Source: Candidatus Didemnitutus sp.
Lineage (GTDB): Bacteria > Verrucomicrobiota > Verrucomicrobiia > Opitutales > Opitutaceae
Assembly (NCBI GenBank): GCA_019634575.1
Contig: JAHCAY010000001.1
Location: forward strand, 2,666,001 to 2,730,000
Reading direction: 5' to 3'
Length of the DNA: 64,000 bases
Positions 1-8,615 of the stretch are shown here, in pieces. Under the pieces are notes generated by a model that worked only from the letters and a program-made list of their open reading frames with translations, searched no databases and was not told the DNA's origin. Position numbers and translations under genes: made by a program. Each line of letters starts with the position of its first letter. Position 1 is the first letter of the stretch.

Positions 1-118
1 GACATGAGAACCTTTGTCCGCGCCGCTGAGAACCCTGCGAATGCGCTGTCGCGCCGCCCGCGCCTGACACGCCCTGCGGAGTTGCGCCGCGCGCGCCCGC
101 GCCTACGTTGACCACCGC

Positions 119-1198
119 ATGTCCGCCCCGGGCTACATCATCCAGGACCGCACGCCGAAGAAGCCCGCCTATCCGATCCGCGACGAGTTGCGCGGCTACC
201 TGCGCCGCTACCGCCGCGAGCGCGACCTGCCCGTCACCTACGAGCGCCTGCGCGACTTCCACGAGGCGATGCCGCTGGTCGACAACGACGGCAAGAACAC
301 CCTCTGGGACACCGTCGTCTACCGCGCCGAGGACATGCCCGCGATCAACGACGCCCTCAAACGCATCTACGCGCTGCTGAAGGTCGACGGCGACTTCTCG
401 GTCATGCAGCACCTCTACATCGACCGCGTGGACTTCTGCTCGTTCGGCAACTCGATGCCGTTCCGCGTCCGCATCGTGAACGCCTACAACGAAAACCCGG
501 ACTACTTCTACGTGAAGAAGGCCGACTCGTCGCGCGTCTACGGCCTCGAGCTCGAGCACCTGCTCTCGCCCAACCGCCTGAATTTCCTCACCCACGGCAA
601 CACGCTCATCGAGGAACACATCGCCGGCGTGCCCGGCGACGTCTTCATCGAACGCTGGCTCGGCGACCCCACGCTGCGCCCCATCCGCATCGCGAAGGAG
701 TTGGTGAAGTTCAACGAGCGCTGCTTCATCCGCCTGCTCGGCGACATGCGCAGCTACAACTTCGTGTTCGTCGTCACGCCCGACTTCGAGAGCGCGCAAA
801 TCCGCATCCGCGCGATGGACTTCGACCAGCAGAGCCACCACGGGCGGAAAAACTTCTACCTGCCGCAGTTCTTCAAGGACAACGCCCCGCTCGTGCAATT
901 CTGCACGAAGCACCTGCACGCCAAGACCGCCTACCAATACCAGCGCGAGGAGCAGACGCTGATGCTCCAGCGCGCCGAGCTCGCCAAGGCGCGCCTCGAC
1001 GCCCTGCTCGACGCCATGTCCGTCGACCCGATCGCGCCCGACGACAACGTGCACCAGCTCCGCGACGGCCTCGCCGACCACTACGAGTCGAAGGATTTCC
1101 TCGCCTGCACGACGATGGGCCAGCTCGTCCGCGAAAGCCTCGCCAAGACCCGCGCCCGCATCGAACACGACGCCACCGGCCACCTGCCGAAGCTGTGA
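119..1198 (+). CDS. Conserved hypothetical protein, unknown function
   Basis: I do not recognise this 359-residue protein. It is soluble-looking, with no signal peptide or membrane segment, and rich in charged and aromatic residues. Stretches such as YIDRVDFCSFGNS, YGLELEHLLSPNRLNFL and RIRAMDFDQQSHHGRKNF look like conserved blocks of a structured enzyme-like domain, and the last 80 residues are strongly helical. The ATG at 119 begins the open frame that matches the high-GC third-position codon use of the neighbours. It is followed after 77 bases by the restriction remnant, on the same strand. Real coding sequence is well supported; function is not. Confidence 0.8.
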   Translation: MSAPGYIIQDRTPKKPAYPIRDELRGYLRRYRRERDLPVTYERLRDFHEAMPLVDNDGKNTLWDTVVYRAEDMPAINDALKRIYALLKVDGDFSVMQHLYIDRVDFCSFGNSMPFRVRIVNAYNENPDYFYVKKADSSRVYGLELEHLLSPNRLNFLTHGNTLIEEHIAGVPGDVFIERWLGDPTLRPIRIAKELVKFNERCFIRLLGDMRSYNFVFVVTPDFESAQIRIRAMDFDQQSHHGRKNFYLPQFFKDNAPLVQFCTKHLHAKTAYQYQREEQTLMLQRAELAKARLDALLDAMSVDPIAPDDNVHQLRDGLADHYESKDFLACTTMGQLVRESLAKTRARIEHDATGHLPKL

Positions 1199-1275
1199 AG
1201 CCGTGTTGGCTGCGAGAGGCGAAAACCGGCTCGCGCGCCCTTCCGGCGCTGGCATGAATCACAGCGCACCGCGCC

Positions 1276-2350
1276 ATGTCCCCCGCCTCGTCGCCCAATC
1301 AGACTCCCGAGCAGGTCGCCCGCGACGCGATCGACGCCCAGCTCCGCGCCTCCGGCTGGGCCGTGCAGGCCAAGGGCGCGATTGATTTCCACGCCGGCGA
1401 GGGCCAGGCCGTCCGCGAATACACCACCGACGCCGGCCCGGCCGATTACGTCCTCTTCGTGGACGGCAAACCCGTCGGCGTGATCGAGGCGAAAAAGGAA
1501 ACGCTCGGCCAAACGATCACGACCGTGGAGGAACAAACCGCCGACTACGCCGCCGCGAAGTTGAAATGGGTCCGTTCGTCCGGCGTTCCGCTCCCGTTCC
1601 TCTACCAAGCCACCGGCGTCGTCACTCGCTTCACGGACCAGCGCGACCCCAAACCTCGCTCGCGCGAAGTCTTCTCTTTCCACCGCCCCGAGACGCTCCG
1701 CGAAAATCTTCGCGCGCTCCCTTCGCGACCGCCTGCAGGACCTTCCCGCGCTCGATCCCACCGGCCTCCGCGCCTGCCAGATCGACGCCATCACGAATCT
1801 CGACGCCTCGCTCAAAGCCGCCAAACCGCGCATCCTCGTCCAGATGGCCACCGGCTCGGGCAAGACCTTCACCGCGATCACGTCGATCTATCGCCTGCTC
1901 AAACACGCCCGCGTCCGCCGCGTGCTCTTCCTCGTCGATACGCGCAACCTCGGCGAGCAGGCCGAGCAGGAGTTCCTCGCCTACACGCCGAGCGACGACA
2001 ACCGCAAATTCACCGAGCTCTACACCGTCACGCGTCTCGCCTCGTCGCACCTGCCCACCGACGCCGAGGTCTTCATCGCCTGCTGCAATCCGGACAACCG
2101 CCACAAGCGCAAGGAAACGTGGCACGCCGAAAAGAACCCGACCGGCCGCTGGCGGAAGTTCACCCACGCCGAACTCGCCGCGCGCGACAAGACGAGCCTC
2201 GACCTCTTCTGGCTGAAGGACGACAGCCTCGCCGACCTCGACAACCTCCCCGAGCCCGCCGACCTCGCGGAGGAGATCATCGAAAACATCGAGGCCGGCC
2301 TCGCCAACTTCCGCACCGTCGCCGCCTCGCTGGGTAAGTCAGTGCCCTAG
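1276..2350 (+). pseudogene. Type I restriction remnant: hsdR 5' part joined to hsdM 3' end
   Basis: This is the wreck of a type I restriction-modification locus. From 1276 the first frame encodes the HsdR N-terminal nuclease domain, with the PD-(D/E)XK signature near residues 57-75 (DYVLFVDG then VIEAKKE). Around 1695-1715 the frame shifts; the second frame then continues HsdR (LQDLPALDPTGLRACQ) into the helicase P-loop ATGSGKT and the motif VDTRNLGEQAEQEF. Near 2079-2086 the text changes without a break from HsdR (LPTDAEVFIA) to the C-terminal end of HsdM (CNPDNRHKRKETW, FWLKDDSLADLDNLPEP, EIIENIEAG) and stops at 2350. Most of HsdR, all of the methylase catalytic part and any hsdS between them are absent. 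Family assignment of both halves is from memory of these conserved motifs. Confidence 0.85.
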
Positions 2351-2445
2351 CGCGGCCCGCCGCCCGGGAGTTTTCCCGCCGCCACCGCGCGTGACACAAG
2401 ACGGCCTTGCCCGCGCCGTGCTTCGCAGCGACCCTGCGCTCCCCC

Positions 2446-3681
2446 ATGCAAAAGCACTCCTTCGACAAACGCCGCATCAAGATCCTGCTCCTCGAAGGCA
2501 TCCACCCGAACGCCGTGGATGTCCTCTCCGCCAGCGGCTACTCGTCGGTGAAGTCCCTGCCGAAATCCCTCGCGGGCGACGCGCTGAAGGCCGCGCTCAA
2601 GGACGTGCACTTCCTCGGCATCCGCTCCCGCACCGACCTGACCGCCGAGATGCTCGAGGCCGCGCCGAAGCTTGCCGCGATCGGCTGCTTCTGCATCGGC
2701 ACCAACCAGGTCGATCTCGCCGCCGCCGCGAAGCGCGGCATCCCGGTCTTCAACGCCCCGTATTCCAACACCCGCAGCGTCGCCGAGCTCGTCATCGGCG
2801 AGGCGATCATGCTCCTGCGCGGCATCCCCGACAAAAACGCCCTCGTCCACCGCGGCGGCTGGTCCAAGAGCGCCGAAGGCAGCGTCGAAGTCCGCGGCAA
2901 GACGCTCGGCGTCGTCGGCTACGGCCACATCGGCACGCAGGTCAGCATCCTCGCGGAACACCTCGGCATGCGCGTGCTCTTCTACGACATCGAGGGCAAG
3001 CTCCCGCTCGGCAACGCCAAGCCCGTCCAGAAACTCTCCTCGCTCCTCGCCGAGTCCGACGTCGTCTCGCTCCACGTTCCCGAAAACGCCTCGACGAAAA
3101 ACCTCATCGGCCGCGCCCAGCTCGCGCAGATGAAAAAAGGCGCGCACCTCATCAACGCCGCCCGCGGCACCGTCGTCGACATCGACGCCCTCGCCGAAGC
3201 GCTCGAGAAGAAACATCTCGGCGGCGCCGCCATCGACGTTTTCCCCGTCGAACCGAAGGGCAACGACGAGGAATTCCTCTCGCCGCTCCGCCAATTCGAC
3301 AACGTCATCCTCACGCCGCACATCGGCGGCAGCACCATCGAGGCGCAGGCCGGCATCGGCACCGAGGTCGCGGAAAAACTCGTCCGCTACTCCGACAACG
3401 GCTCGAGCGTCACCGCGGTGAACTTCCCCGAGGTCACGCTTCCCGAGCACGCCGGCACCGGCAAGTCGCGCCTCCTCCACGTGCACAAGAACATCCCCGG
3501 CGTTCTCGCGCACGTGAACGAGAAGTTTTCCAAGCGCGGCGTGAACATCTCCGCCCAATACCTGCAGACCAACGAGCACATCGGCTACCTCGTCATGGAC
3601 GTCGACGCCGGCGCCAGCGAGATCGCCATCGACGAGCTTTCGACCGTCCCCGGCACCATCCGCGCCCGCCTGCTCTACTGA
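2446..3681 (+). CDS. serA: D-3-phosphoglycerate dehydrogenase SerA
   Basis: Oxidises 3-phosphoglycerate to 3-phosphohydroxypyruvate with NAD, the first step of serine synthesis. The 411 residues run nearly colinear with the E. coli enzyme (410 residues): the block AIGCFCIGTNQVDLAAAAK at about 78-96, the NAD fold motif GYGHIGTQ at about 158-165, the catalytic neighbourhoods ARGTVVDI and TPHIGGST, and a C-terminal ACT domain ending in GTIRARLLY, which in the family binds serine for feedback inhibition. An upstream in-frame TTG at 2407 exists, but the ATG at 2446 matches the usual N-terminus. It stands alone, followed by a 250-base repeat-bearing gap. Confidence 0.97.
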   Translation: MQKHSFDKRRIKILLLEGIHPNAVDVLSASGYSSVKSLPKSLAGDALKAALKDVHFLGIRSRTDLTAEMLEAAPKLAAIGCFCIGTNQVDLAAAAKRGIPVFNAPYSNTRSVAELVIGEAIMLLRGIPDKNALVHRGGWSKSAEGSVEVRGKTLGVVGYGHIGTQVSILAEHLGMRVLFYDIEGKLPLGNAKPVQKLSSLLAESDVVSLHVPENASTKNLIGRAQLAQMKKGAHLINAARGTVVDIDALAEALEKKHLGGAAIDVFPVEPKGNDEEFLSPLRQFDNVILTPHIGGSTIEAQAGIGTEVAEKLVRYSDNGSSVTAVNFPEVTLPEHAGTGKSRLLHVHKNIPGVLAHVNEKFSKRGVNISAQYLQTNEHIGYLVMDVDAGASEIAIDELSTVPGTIRARLLY

Positions 3682-3743
3682 GCCGGAGCGCACGCCCGGC
3701 AAACCTGTGGGCAGCGCGCTCGCGCGCGCCGACGCGCCGCTCG

Positions 3744-3822
3744 GAGGTGGGCGTCGACGTCCCCGACGGCGCCACGAACGCGGCACCGCGCCTAGTCGCC
3801 GCCGGGACGTCGTCGACCACCC
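3744..3822 (+). repeat. Dispersed intergenic repeat, copy 1
   Basis: This GC-rich element lies between serA and the crystallin-like gene. Its left block (3744-3773) recurs, reverse-complemented and with two substitutions, at 61535-61564. Its right block (3795-3821) recurs reverse-complemented at 61459-61485 and, in part, at 18605-18634. The shared core is GCCGCCGGGACG. Block order is kept when the 61.5 kb copy is inverted, so this is one element of about 80-105 bases, not chance GC similarity. Confidence 0.7.
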
Positions 3823-3845
3823 TGTCCTGCCGCGAGCGATGTAGA

Positions 3846-3860
3846 CCGGCTTCCAGTCGG
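3846..3860. repeat. Small hairpin with CTTCCAGTCGG core
   Basis: A short imperfect stem (CCGGC / GTCGG) closes a loop. The 11-mer CTTCCAGTCGG is also found in the hairpin at 16111-16128, suggesting a small repeat family. Confidence 0.45.
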
Positions 3861-3931
3861 CTCTGACAAACGTGCCGCGCTACTTCGCACCGAGGATTGA
3901 ATAACGCGCCGCGTTCGGCCGTCCTAGCAGC

Positions 3932-4756
3932 ATGAACTTCCGCCGCGCCCTGCCCCTTCTCGCCGCGCTCCCCACTCTCATGCTTGCGCAACCACACGAC
4001 ACTCGCGGCGGCCCGCGCGTCGTGCTGTTTGAGCACCCGAATTTCCAAGGCGGCGCCATCGTCCTTTATCCCGGGCAAAGCGTGGAGAACTTCGCGCGAT
4101 GGAGTTTCGACAACGGCCGCCGCGCCAACGACCGCGTCACCTCCATCCGCGTCGAAGGCGGCGCCGAAGCCATGGTCTACATCGACGCGAATTTCCGCGG
4201 CGAAGCCCTGCGCGTCACCGGCGACATCCGCGATCTCTCCCGCGGCGACAACGCCATCGTCCGCTTCAACGACCAGATTTCCTCCGTCCGTGTCGACTTC
4301 CGCCGCGGCCCCGAGCGCCCGCCCGGCGGCGGACCGCGCCCGCTCCCGGCGCCCGGCCTCGATCCGGAAAAGATCGTGCGCCGCTCGTTTCAGGACGTCC
4401 TCGAACGCGAGCCGACCGAGGCCGACATGCGCCGCTACCGCAGCCTCATCATCGAGCGCGGCTACGACGAGAAACGCGTCCGCGAGGAACTCCGCCGCAG
4501 CGACGAATACCGCGGGCCCTACATGACCATGCGCCTCAACCGCGTCTACCGCGAGATCCTCGGGCGCGACGTCGATCCGCGCGGTTTCGAGAATTACCGC
4601 AACAAGATCATCGAGCACGGCTGGAACGACGACGACATCCGCCGCGACCTCCGCAACAGCGCCGAATACCGCAACCGCCCGCGCATCCAGCCCGCACCGC
4701 CGCAACCGCAGCCTCAACCGGAACCGACGGCGGCCGCGACCGAGGCGCAGAAATAA
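3932..4756 (+). CDS. Secreted protein with beta/gamma-crystallin-like and DUF4214-like domains
   Basis: The 274-residue product starts with a signal peptide (MNFRRALPLLAALPTLMLAQ). Residues about 28-127 form two crystallin-like Greek-key units, seen in VVLFEHPNFQGGAIVLYPGQ and MVYIDANFRGEALRVTGDI; such motifs in bacteria often bind calcium. After a Pro-rich linker, two helical repeats (RSFQDVLEREPTEADMRRYR and NRVYREILGRDVDPRGFENY, each followed by a RxEL/RRDL...SxEYR block) resemble DUF4214-type repeats of surface proteins. The tail is Pro/Gln-rich. Its stop codon abuts the stop of the convergent gene with no spacer. Domain calls are by eye; the cellular role is unknown. Confidence 0.75.
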   Translation: MNFRRALPLLAALPTLMLAQPHDTRGGPRVVLFEHPNFQGGAIVLYPGQSVENFARWSFDNGRRANDRVTSIRVEGGAEAMVYIDANFRGEALRVTGDIRDLSRGDNAIVRFNDQISSVRVDFRRGPERPPGGGPRPLPAPGLDPEKIVRRSFQDVLEREPTEADMRRYRSLIIERGYDEKRVREELRRSDEYRGPYMTMRLNRVYREILGRDVDPRGFENYRNKIIEHGWNDDDIRRDLRNSAEYRNRPRIQPAPPQPQPQPEPTAAATEAQK

Positions 4757-6001
4757 TCAGCCGCCGCCCGGCAGCCGCAGGGCCGGCGTCGGGGTGCCGC
4801 CGGTGCGCGGCAGCTGGAGCACGCGGGCGTTTTCCGCTTCCTGGGCGTATTGCGCGCCGAGGATCTGCACGACCCGCGCACGCAACTTGTCAGTCGCCGC
4901 AGCCATCTGCGCCCGACGTTCGTCGTTGCTCAACCCCGGAGCACTGGCCTGCTGCATCTCGATCGGAACCGTGCGCGCCACTCGCGCGAGTTCCTGAATC
5001 TGACTCGTGGTGATTCCCGGACGCTCGGCAAAAAATGACTTCGCTGCCGAATTGCCGAGCTGCGAGCTCACGAGGTATTCCCGGTAGCGGTCCGCCCCGA
5101 GCACCGTCTGCGCCGTCCGCTGGTAGTCGTCCCACGCCGCCAATCCCGCCTGCAGCTGCGCCACCGTCTGCGGTCCGCCCGCCTGCCGCGGGTTGGCGGC
5201 CTCGTAGGCTTTCTGGGCGGCGAACAGGTCGCGAAATTCCTGCTCGCTCACGTCGACGCCGTTGAGTTGGGAGCGCACCTGGCTGGCCGCGCTGGAATTG
5301 CGGAGCTCGTATTCGAGTTTCTCCTCTGGCGTGAGCAGCGCGGCGATGTCGCGCTCCTGCTCATCCTGCAGCAGCTTCTGCTGCGCGGCCATATCGCGCG
5401 CGCCCGTGGCGCCGCCGCGCTGCGTCTGCTCGAACATTTCCTGCCGCAGGTCGTTGTAGTCCTGCTGGATTTTCTCCAGCGCCGAAATCTTCGCCTCCGG
5501 CAGGCCGCCGAATTGCCGGCGACGGAATCCCTCCTCCATCGGCGAGAGCGGCAGGCCGGCTTCCGCGAGCAGCGCGCGGCGCTCCTTCTGCAGGTCGCGC
5601 ATCGCGCGTTGTTGCTCCGGCGTCGGCCGGGCGTTCTTCCAATACGGCGTGGCCGACCAATCGAAGATCGCCTGCTGGCGACGCATCAGCTCCTCGGTCA
5701 CCAGAGACTGCATGATCGTCTTCACGAGCTGGTCCGAAAAACCCGCCGCGCGCAGCTCGGCGGCGATCTCGCGGAGATTCGCGCCCGTGCGCGGCGCGGC
5801 GATTTTCTCGCCGAGCCTGGCCGCCGTGGCCGCCAAGCCGGCTGCGGCGGGCGACTCCTTCGTGGCTCCGGACACCACCGGCGTCGAGGTGGACGCGGTC
5901 GCGCTGACCGTCACCGATGCGCGACGCAATGCGACGAAGCCGAGGGTCGCGTTGGCGACGACGGAGAGAGCGAGCAGGACGAGGAGGGCGGAGCGATTCA
6001 T
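4757..6001 (-). CDS. Tandem paralogue 1 (last gene) of an unknown membrane-anchored family
   Basis: A 414-residue protein with one N-terminal membrane segment (SALLVLLALSVVANATLGFV), an Ala/Thr linker and a long, charged, mostly helical outer domain. It shares a fixed series of motifs with the three genes upstream: LRAAGFS, then PYW, then GGLPEAKISALEKIQQDY, then ERDIAALLTPEEKLEYELRNS, then a DRYREYL block. The LTPEE segment recalls the LTxxQ motifs of Spy/CpxP-type periplasmic proteins, but similarity is too weak for a claim. It sits 11 bases behind the previous paralogue, so it is surely co-transcribed. Compared with its siblings it is the most diverged at the C-terminus, ending in a Pro/Gly tail. 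Confidence 0.85.
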   Translation of the reverse strand: MNRSALLVLLALSVVANATLGFVALRRASVTVSATASTSTPVVSGATKESPAAAGLAATAARLGEKIAAPRTGANLREIAAELRAAGFSDQLVKTIMQSLVTEELMRRQQAIFDWSATPYWKNARPTPEQQRAMRDLQKERRALLAEAGLPLSPMEEGFRRRQFGGLPEAKISALEKIQQDYNDLRQEMFEQTQRGGATGARDMAAQQKLLQDEQERDIAALLTPEEKLEYELRNSSAASQVRSQLNGVDVSEQEFRDLFAAQKAYEAANPRQAGGPQTVAQLQAGLAAWDDYQRTAQTVLGADRYREYLVSSQLGNSAAKSFFAERPGITTSQIQELARVARTVPIEMQQASAPGLSNDERRAQMAAATDKLRARVVQILGAQYAQEAENARVLQLPRTGGTPTPALRLPGGG

Positions 6002-6012
6002 GGGAGAGGTGT

Positions 6013-7245
6013 TCAGCCTTTCGGCGGGGTGGCGGCGGGAGTCGGACGTGAGCGCGGAAAGTTGCCGAAGGCAAATCCCAGGCCTTGCTTTCGATACGCG
6101 TCCGCGGCGGCGGAACCGATCAAGGCTTCAAGCCGCGCATTCAAATCGGCTCCGGCTTTGGTGGCTTCCTCGAGAGTCACCCCGCCGCCGGAACTCGCGC
6201 GCTTGCTGAGATCGGACTGCCACGCCTGCGCCTCGCCCTGGAGCTTGTAGAGTTCGTAGGTCTGCGCGGGCGTGATGGTCGGGTATTTCTCCGCGAAGCG
6301 CGCCACCATGCCGTAGTAGAAGTCCGCCGATTTCAGGTAGGTGTTGGCCTGCGCGTCGCCGAGCGTGGTGCGAACTTGGTCCACGTAGGCAAGCTGCTCC
6401 GGTGTCACGGTGCCGATAAATCCGACGAAGTTGTTGTTGTAGGGATCGCGCGCTTTCTCGAGGGCGAAGAGCGCGAGGTAAGCATCCTCGGTAAGGTTCA
6501 AGTCGCGCAGCGAACGCTGAATGCGCTGCGCGGTCGGCGACTGGCGGCGCTCGTATTCGGCGAATTCCTCCGGCGTGAGCGCGGCGGCGATGTCGGCGAG
6601 GCGCTCCTTCTCGAGGTTTTCCTGTTCCTTGCGCCGTGTCTCGGATTCCTCGCGCGTGATGATGCCGCCGTTCGCGAAGAGGTCGCCGCGCAGGTCGTCG
6701 TAGTCGCGCTGGATGCGCAGCAACGCGGTCACCTTGTCGTCGGGCAAATCGCCGTAGTCGAGCCGGCGCTGGGTCGGGTCGAGGGTTTGGACCGCCGCGC
6801 CGCCGGGGCCGACGATTTCCTCCTGCAAGCGCAACAGCTCGCGCGCGGCGTCGCTCTGACGGCGGCGTGTCTCCTTGCTCGGTGCCAGCAGCTGCCAGTG
6901 AGGCAAGCGGGCGATGTCGGCGAAGAGTTGGGTGCGCAGCGTTTCGCCGATCATGCGCGCGACGATCGCGGGCGGCACGCCGGCGGCGCGCAGGTTGGTG
7001 GCGAGAGCGCGCAGGGCCTCCGGCGAGTTGCCCGGATTGGTCCAGACAAAGGGCCGCTCGGTGCCGGGCGCGAGCAAGGGTTTTTCGGCGGTGCCGGCGG
7101 ACGCGACGGTTTTATTCCCCGCGGCCGAGATGGCCTGACGGTCGAGCGGCGACGGAGCGGTTAGCGCGGCGCGGGAGGGCGCGAAGGCGAACCAGACGTT
7201 CAGTCCGACCGACGCGGCGAGCAAGGTGAGGAGGAGGCGATTCAT
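6013..7245 (-). CDS. Tandem paralogue 2 of the unknown membrane-anchored family
   Basis: A 410-residue product with an N-terminal hydrophobic segment (LLLTLLAASVGLNVWFAFA) and no lipobox, so probably anchored by that helix with the rest in the periplasm. Family motifs appear in the same order as in the neighbours: LRAAGVP, LPHW, YGDLPDDKVTALLRIQRDYD, ERLADIAAALTPEEFAEYER, then YPTITPAQTYELYKLQ and a final ALIGSAAADAYRKQ block. It is 11 bases upstream of paralogue 1 and 12 bases downstream of paralogue 3. Function unknown. Confidence 0.85.
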   Translation of the reverse strand: MNRLLLTLLAASVGLNVWFAFAPSRAALTAPSPLDRQAISAAGNKTVASAGTAEKPLLAPGTERPFVWTNPGNSPEALRALATNLRAAGVPPAIVARMIGETLRTQLFADIARLPHWQLLAPSKETRRRQSDAARELLRLQEEIVGPGGAAVQTLDPTQRRLDYGDLPDDKVTALLRIQRDYDDLRGDLFANGGIITREESETRRKEQENLEKERLADIAAALTPEEFAEYERRQSPTAQRIQRSLRDLNLTEDAYLALFALEKARDPYNNNFVGFIGTVTPEQLAYVDQVRTTLGDAQANTYLKSADFYYGMVARFAEKYPTITPAQTYELYKLQGEAQAWQSDLSKRASSGGGVTLEEATKAGADLNARLEALIGSAAADAYRKQGLGFAFGNFPRSRPTPAATPPKG

Positions 7246-7257
7246 GGCGTGGGTTCC

Positions 7258-8526
7258 TCAGGGGCGCGGCGGCACGGCCGCGGCGGGCGACGTGGTGCGG
7301 CGGATGGTCGGTGGGTTGAAAACGCGGCCGGTCTGCGTCTGCCGGAATTCCGCGGCGGCAGCGGAGCCGAGCAGGGCATCGAGCCGGTTGTTCCAACCCG
7401 CATATGCTGCCGTGATGGCGTCGGGGGGCGGCGTGGAGCGGAACAGCGTCGTGCGGGTCGCCTCCAGCTCCGCCTTGAGCGAGCTCACCTGATAGGCGAC
7501 GGGGGCCGTGACCTGCGGGTATTTGGCGCTGAGGTTCAGGGCAGTGCGGTAGTCGGCGTCGGTGGCGGCGAGGTATTGGTAGAAGCGGTCGTCGTTCAGG
7601 ACGCCTTTCACCGCTTCGTTGTAGGCGGTTTGGGCGGCGCGGCGCTGCTGCATCATCTCGGAAGTGACGAGTCCCGTGAGTTGCGGATTGGCGGCATCGA
7701 AGGCCTGCCGGGCGGCGTAGAGCGTGGCGAACTCGTCGGGGCGGAGGTCGATGTTGCGCACGGACGAGGCGACCTGACGCGCGGTGTCGGAGTTGCGGAG
7801 GTCGTAGGCGGCGAGTTCGTCGGGCGTGAGGATTTTCGCGAGGTCCGCGCGCTTCTCGTCGGTGAGCAGCTTCTGCTCCTTCTGCTTGGCGGCCCACTCC
7901 TCCGCGGTGAACGCGCCGTTGCCCGTGGCGCGGTAGCTGTCGGTCACCATCTCGGAGTAATCGCGCTCGAGCGCCGCGATGGCGTCGATCTTCGCGTCCG
8001 GCAAATCGCCGTAGCGGCGCGCGCGGGCGACGGGGTCGAGCCGCGCGGAGAGTCGGCCGTCGGGGCCCGCGAACTCCGCGGCCTTCGCCTCGATGCGACG
8101 GTAGATTTCCTGCATCTCCTTGCTTTGTTCTACGACGCGGCGCTGCCAATACGGCGCCGACGCCAGCGGACTCGTGGCGAGCTCGCGGGCGGAATAGAGT
8201 TCCTGCACGACGGCGTAGATCAACCGCGACGGCACGCCCGCCGCGCGGAGCTCGTCGGCGAGTCGGCGGAAATCGTCATCGCTCTTCGGCGCGCGCCAGA
8301 CGAAGCCCTTCGACAGGGCGGCGGCGGACTTACCCTTCTCCGACGCGGCGGCCGCGACCGTTTCGGCGTCCTTGATCGGGGCGGCGGCGCGGGAGGTGGT
8401 TGTCGTCGCAACGGCGGCTGGCGCGGCCGGCGAATTTCCGGGGCTGGAAGCGCGCCCGGCGCGAAGGAACCAGGCGTTCGCGGCGAGCGACAGGCCGAGG
8501 AGGACAACAAGCACGAGACGTTTCAT
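7258..8526 (-). CDS. Tandem paralogue 3 of the unknown membrane-anchored family
   Basis: A 422-residue member with the N-terminal anchor LVLVVLLGLSLAANAWFL. It carries the series LRAAGVP, APYW, YGDLPDAKIDAIAALERDY, KRADLAKILTPDELAAYDLR, DDRFYQYL and ALLGSAAAAEFRQTQTGRVF. The last block is nearly shared with paralogue 4 (QTRTGRIFN), which makes 3 and 4 the closest pair at the C-terminus. A 12-base gap separates it from paralogue 2; an 89-base gap separates it from paralogue 4. Function unknown. Confidence 0.85.
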   Translation of the reverse strand: MKRLVLVVLLGLSLAANAWFLRAGRASSPGNSPAAPAAVATTTTSRAAAPIKDAETVAAAASEKGKSAAALSKGFVWRAPKSDDDFRRLADELRAAGVPSRLIYAVVQELYSARELATSPLASAPYWQRRVVEQSKEMQEIYRRIEAKAAEFAGPDGRLSARLDPVARARRYGDLPDAKIDAIAALERDYSEMVTDSYRATGNGAFTAEEWAAKQKEQKLLTDEKRADLAKILTPDELAAYDLRNSDTARQVASSVRNIDLRPDEFATLYAARQAFDAANPQLTGLVTSEMMQQRRAAQTAYNEAVKGVLNDDRFYQYLAATDADYRTALNLSAKYPQVTAPVAYQVSSLKAELEATRTTLFRSTPPPDAITAAYAGWNNRLDALLGSAAAAEFRQTQTGRVFNPPTIRRTTSPAAAVPPRP

Positions 8527-8615
8527 GGCGGGGTGAAAACGCAGCGAGCCGGCCCAAGCTTCCGCGTCGTCGAGAGATTCGCGAGTGACGCGCTGCTTGT
8601 CGAGCGCGGGGCGCG

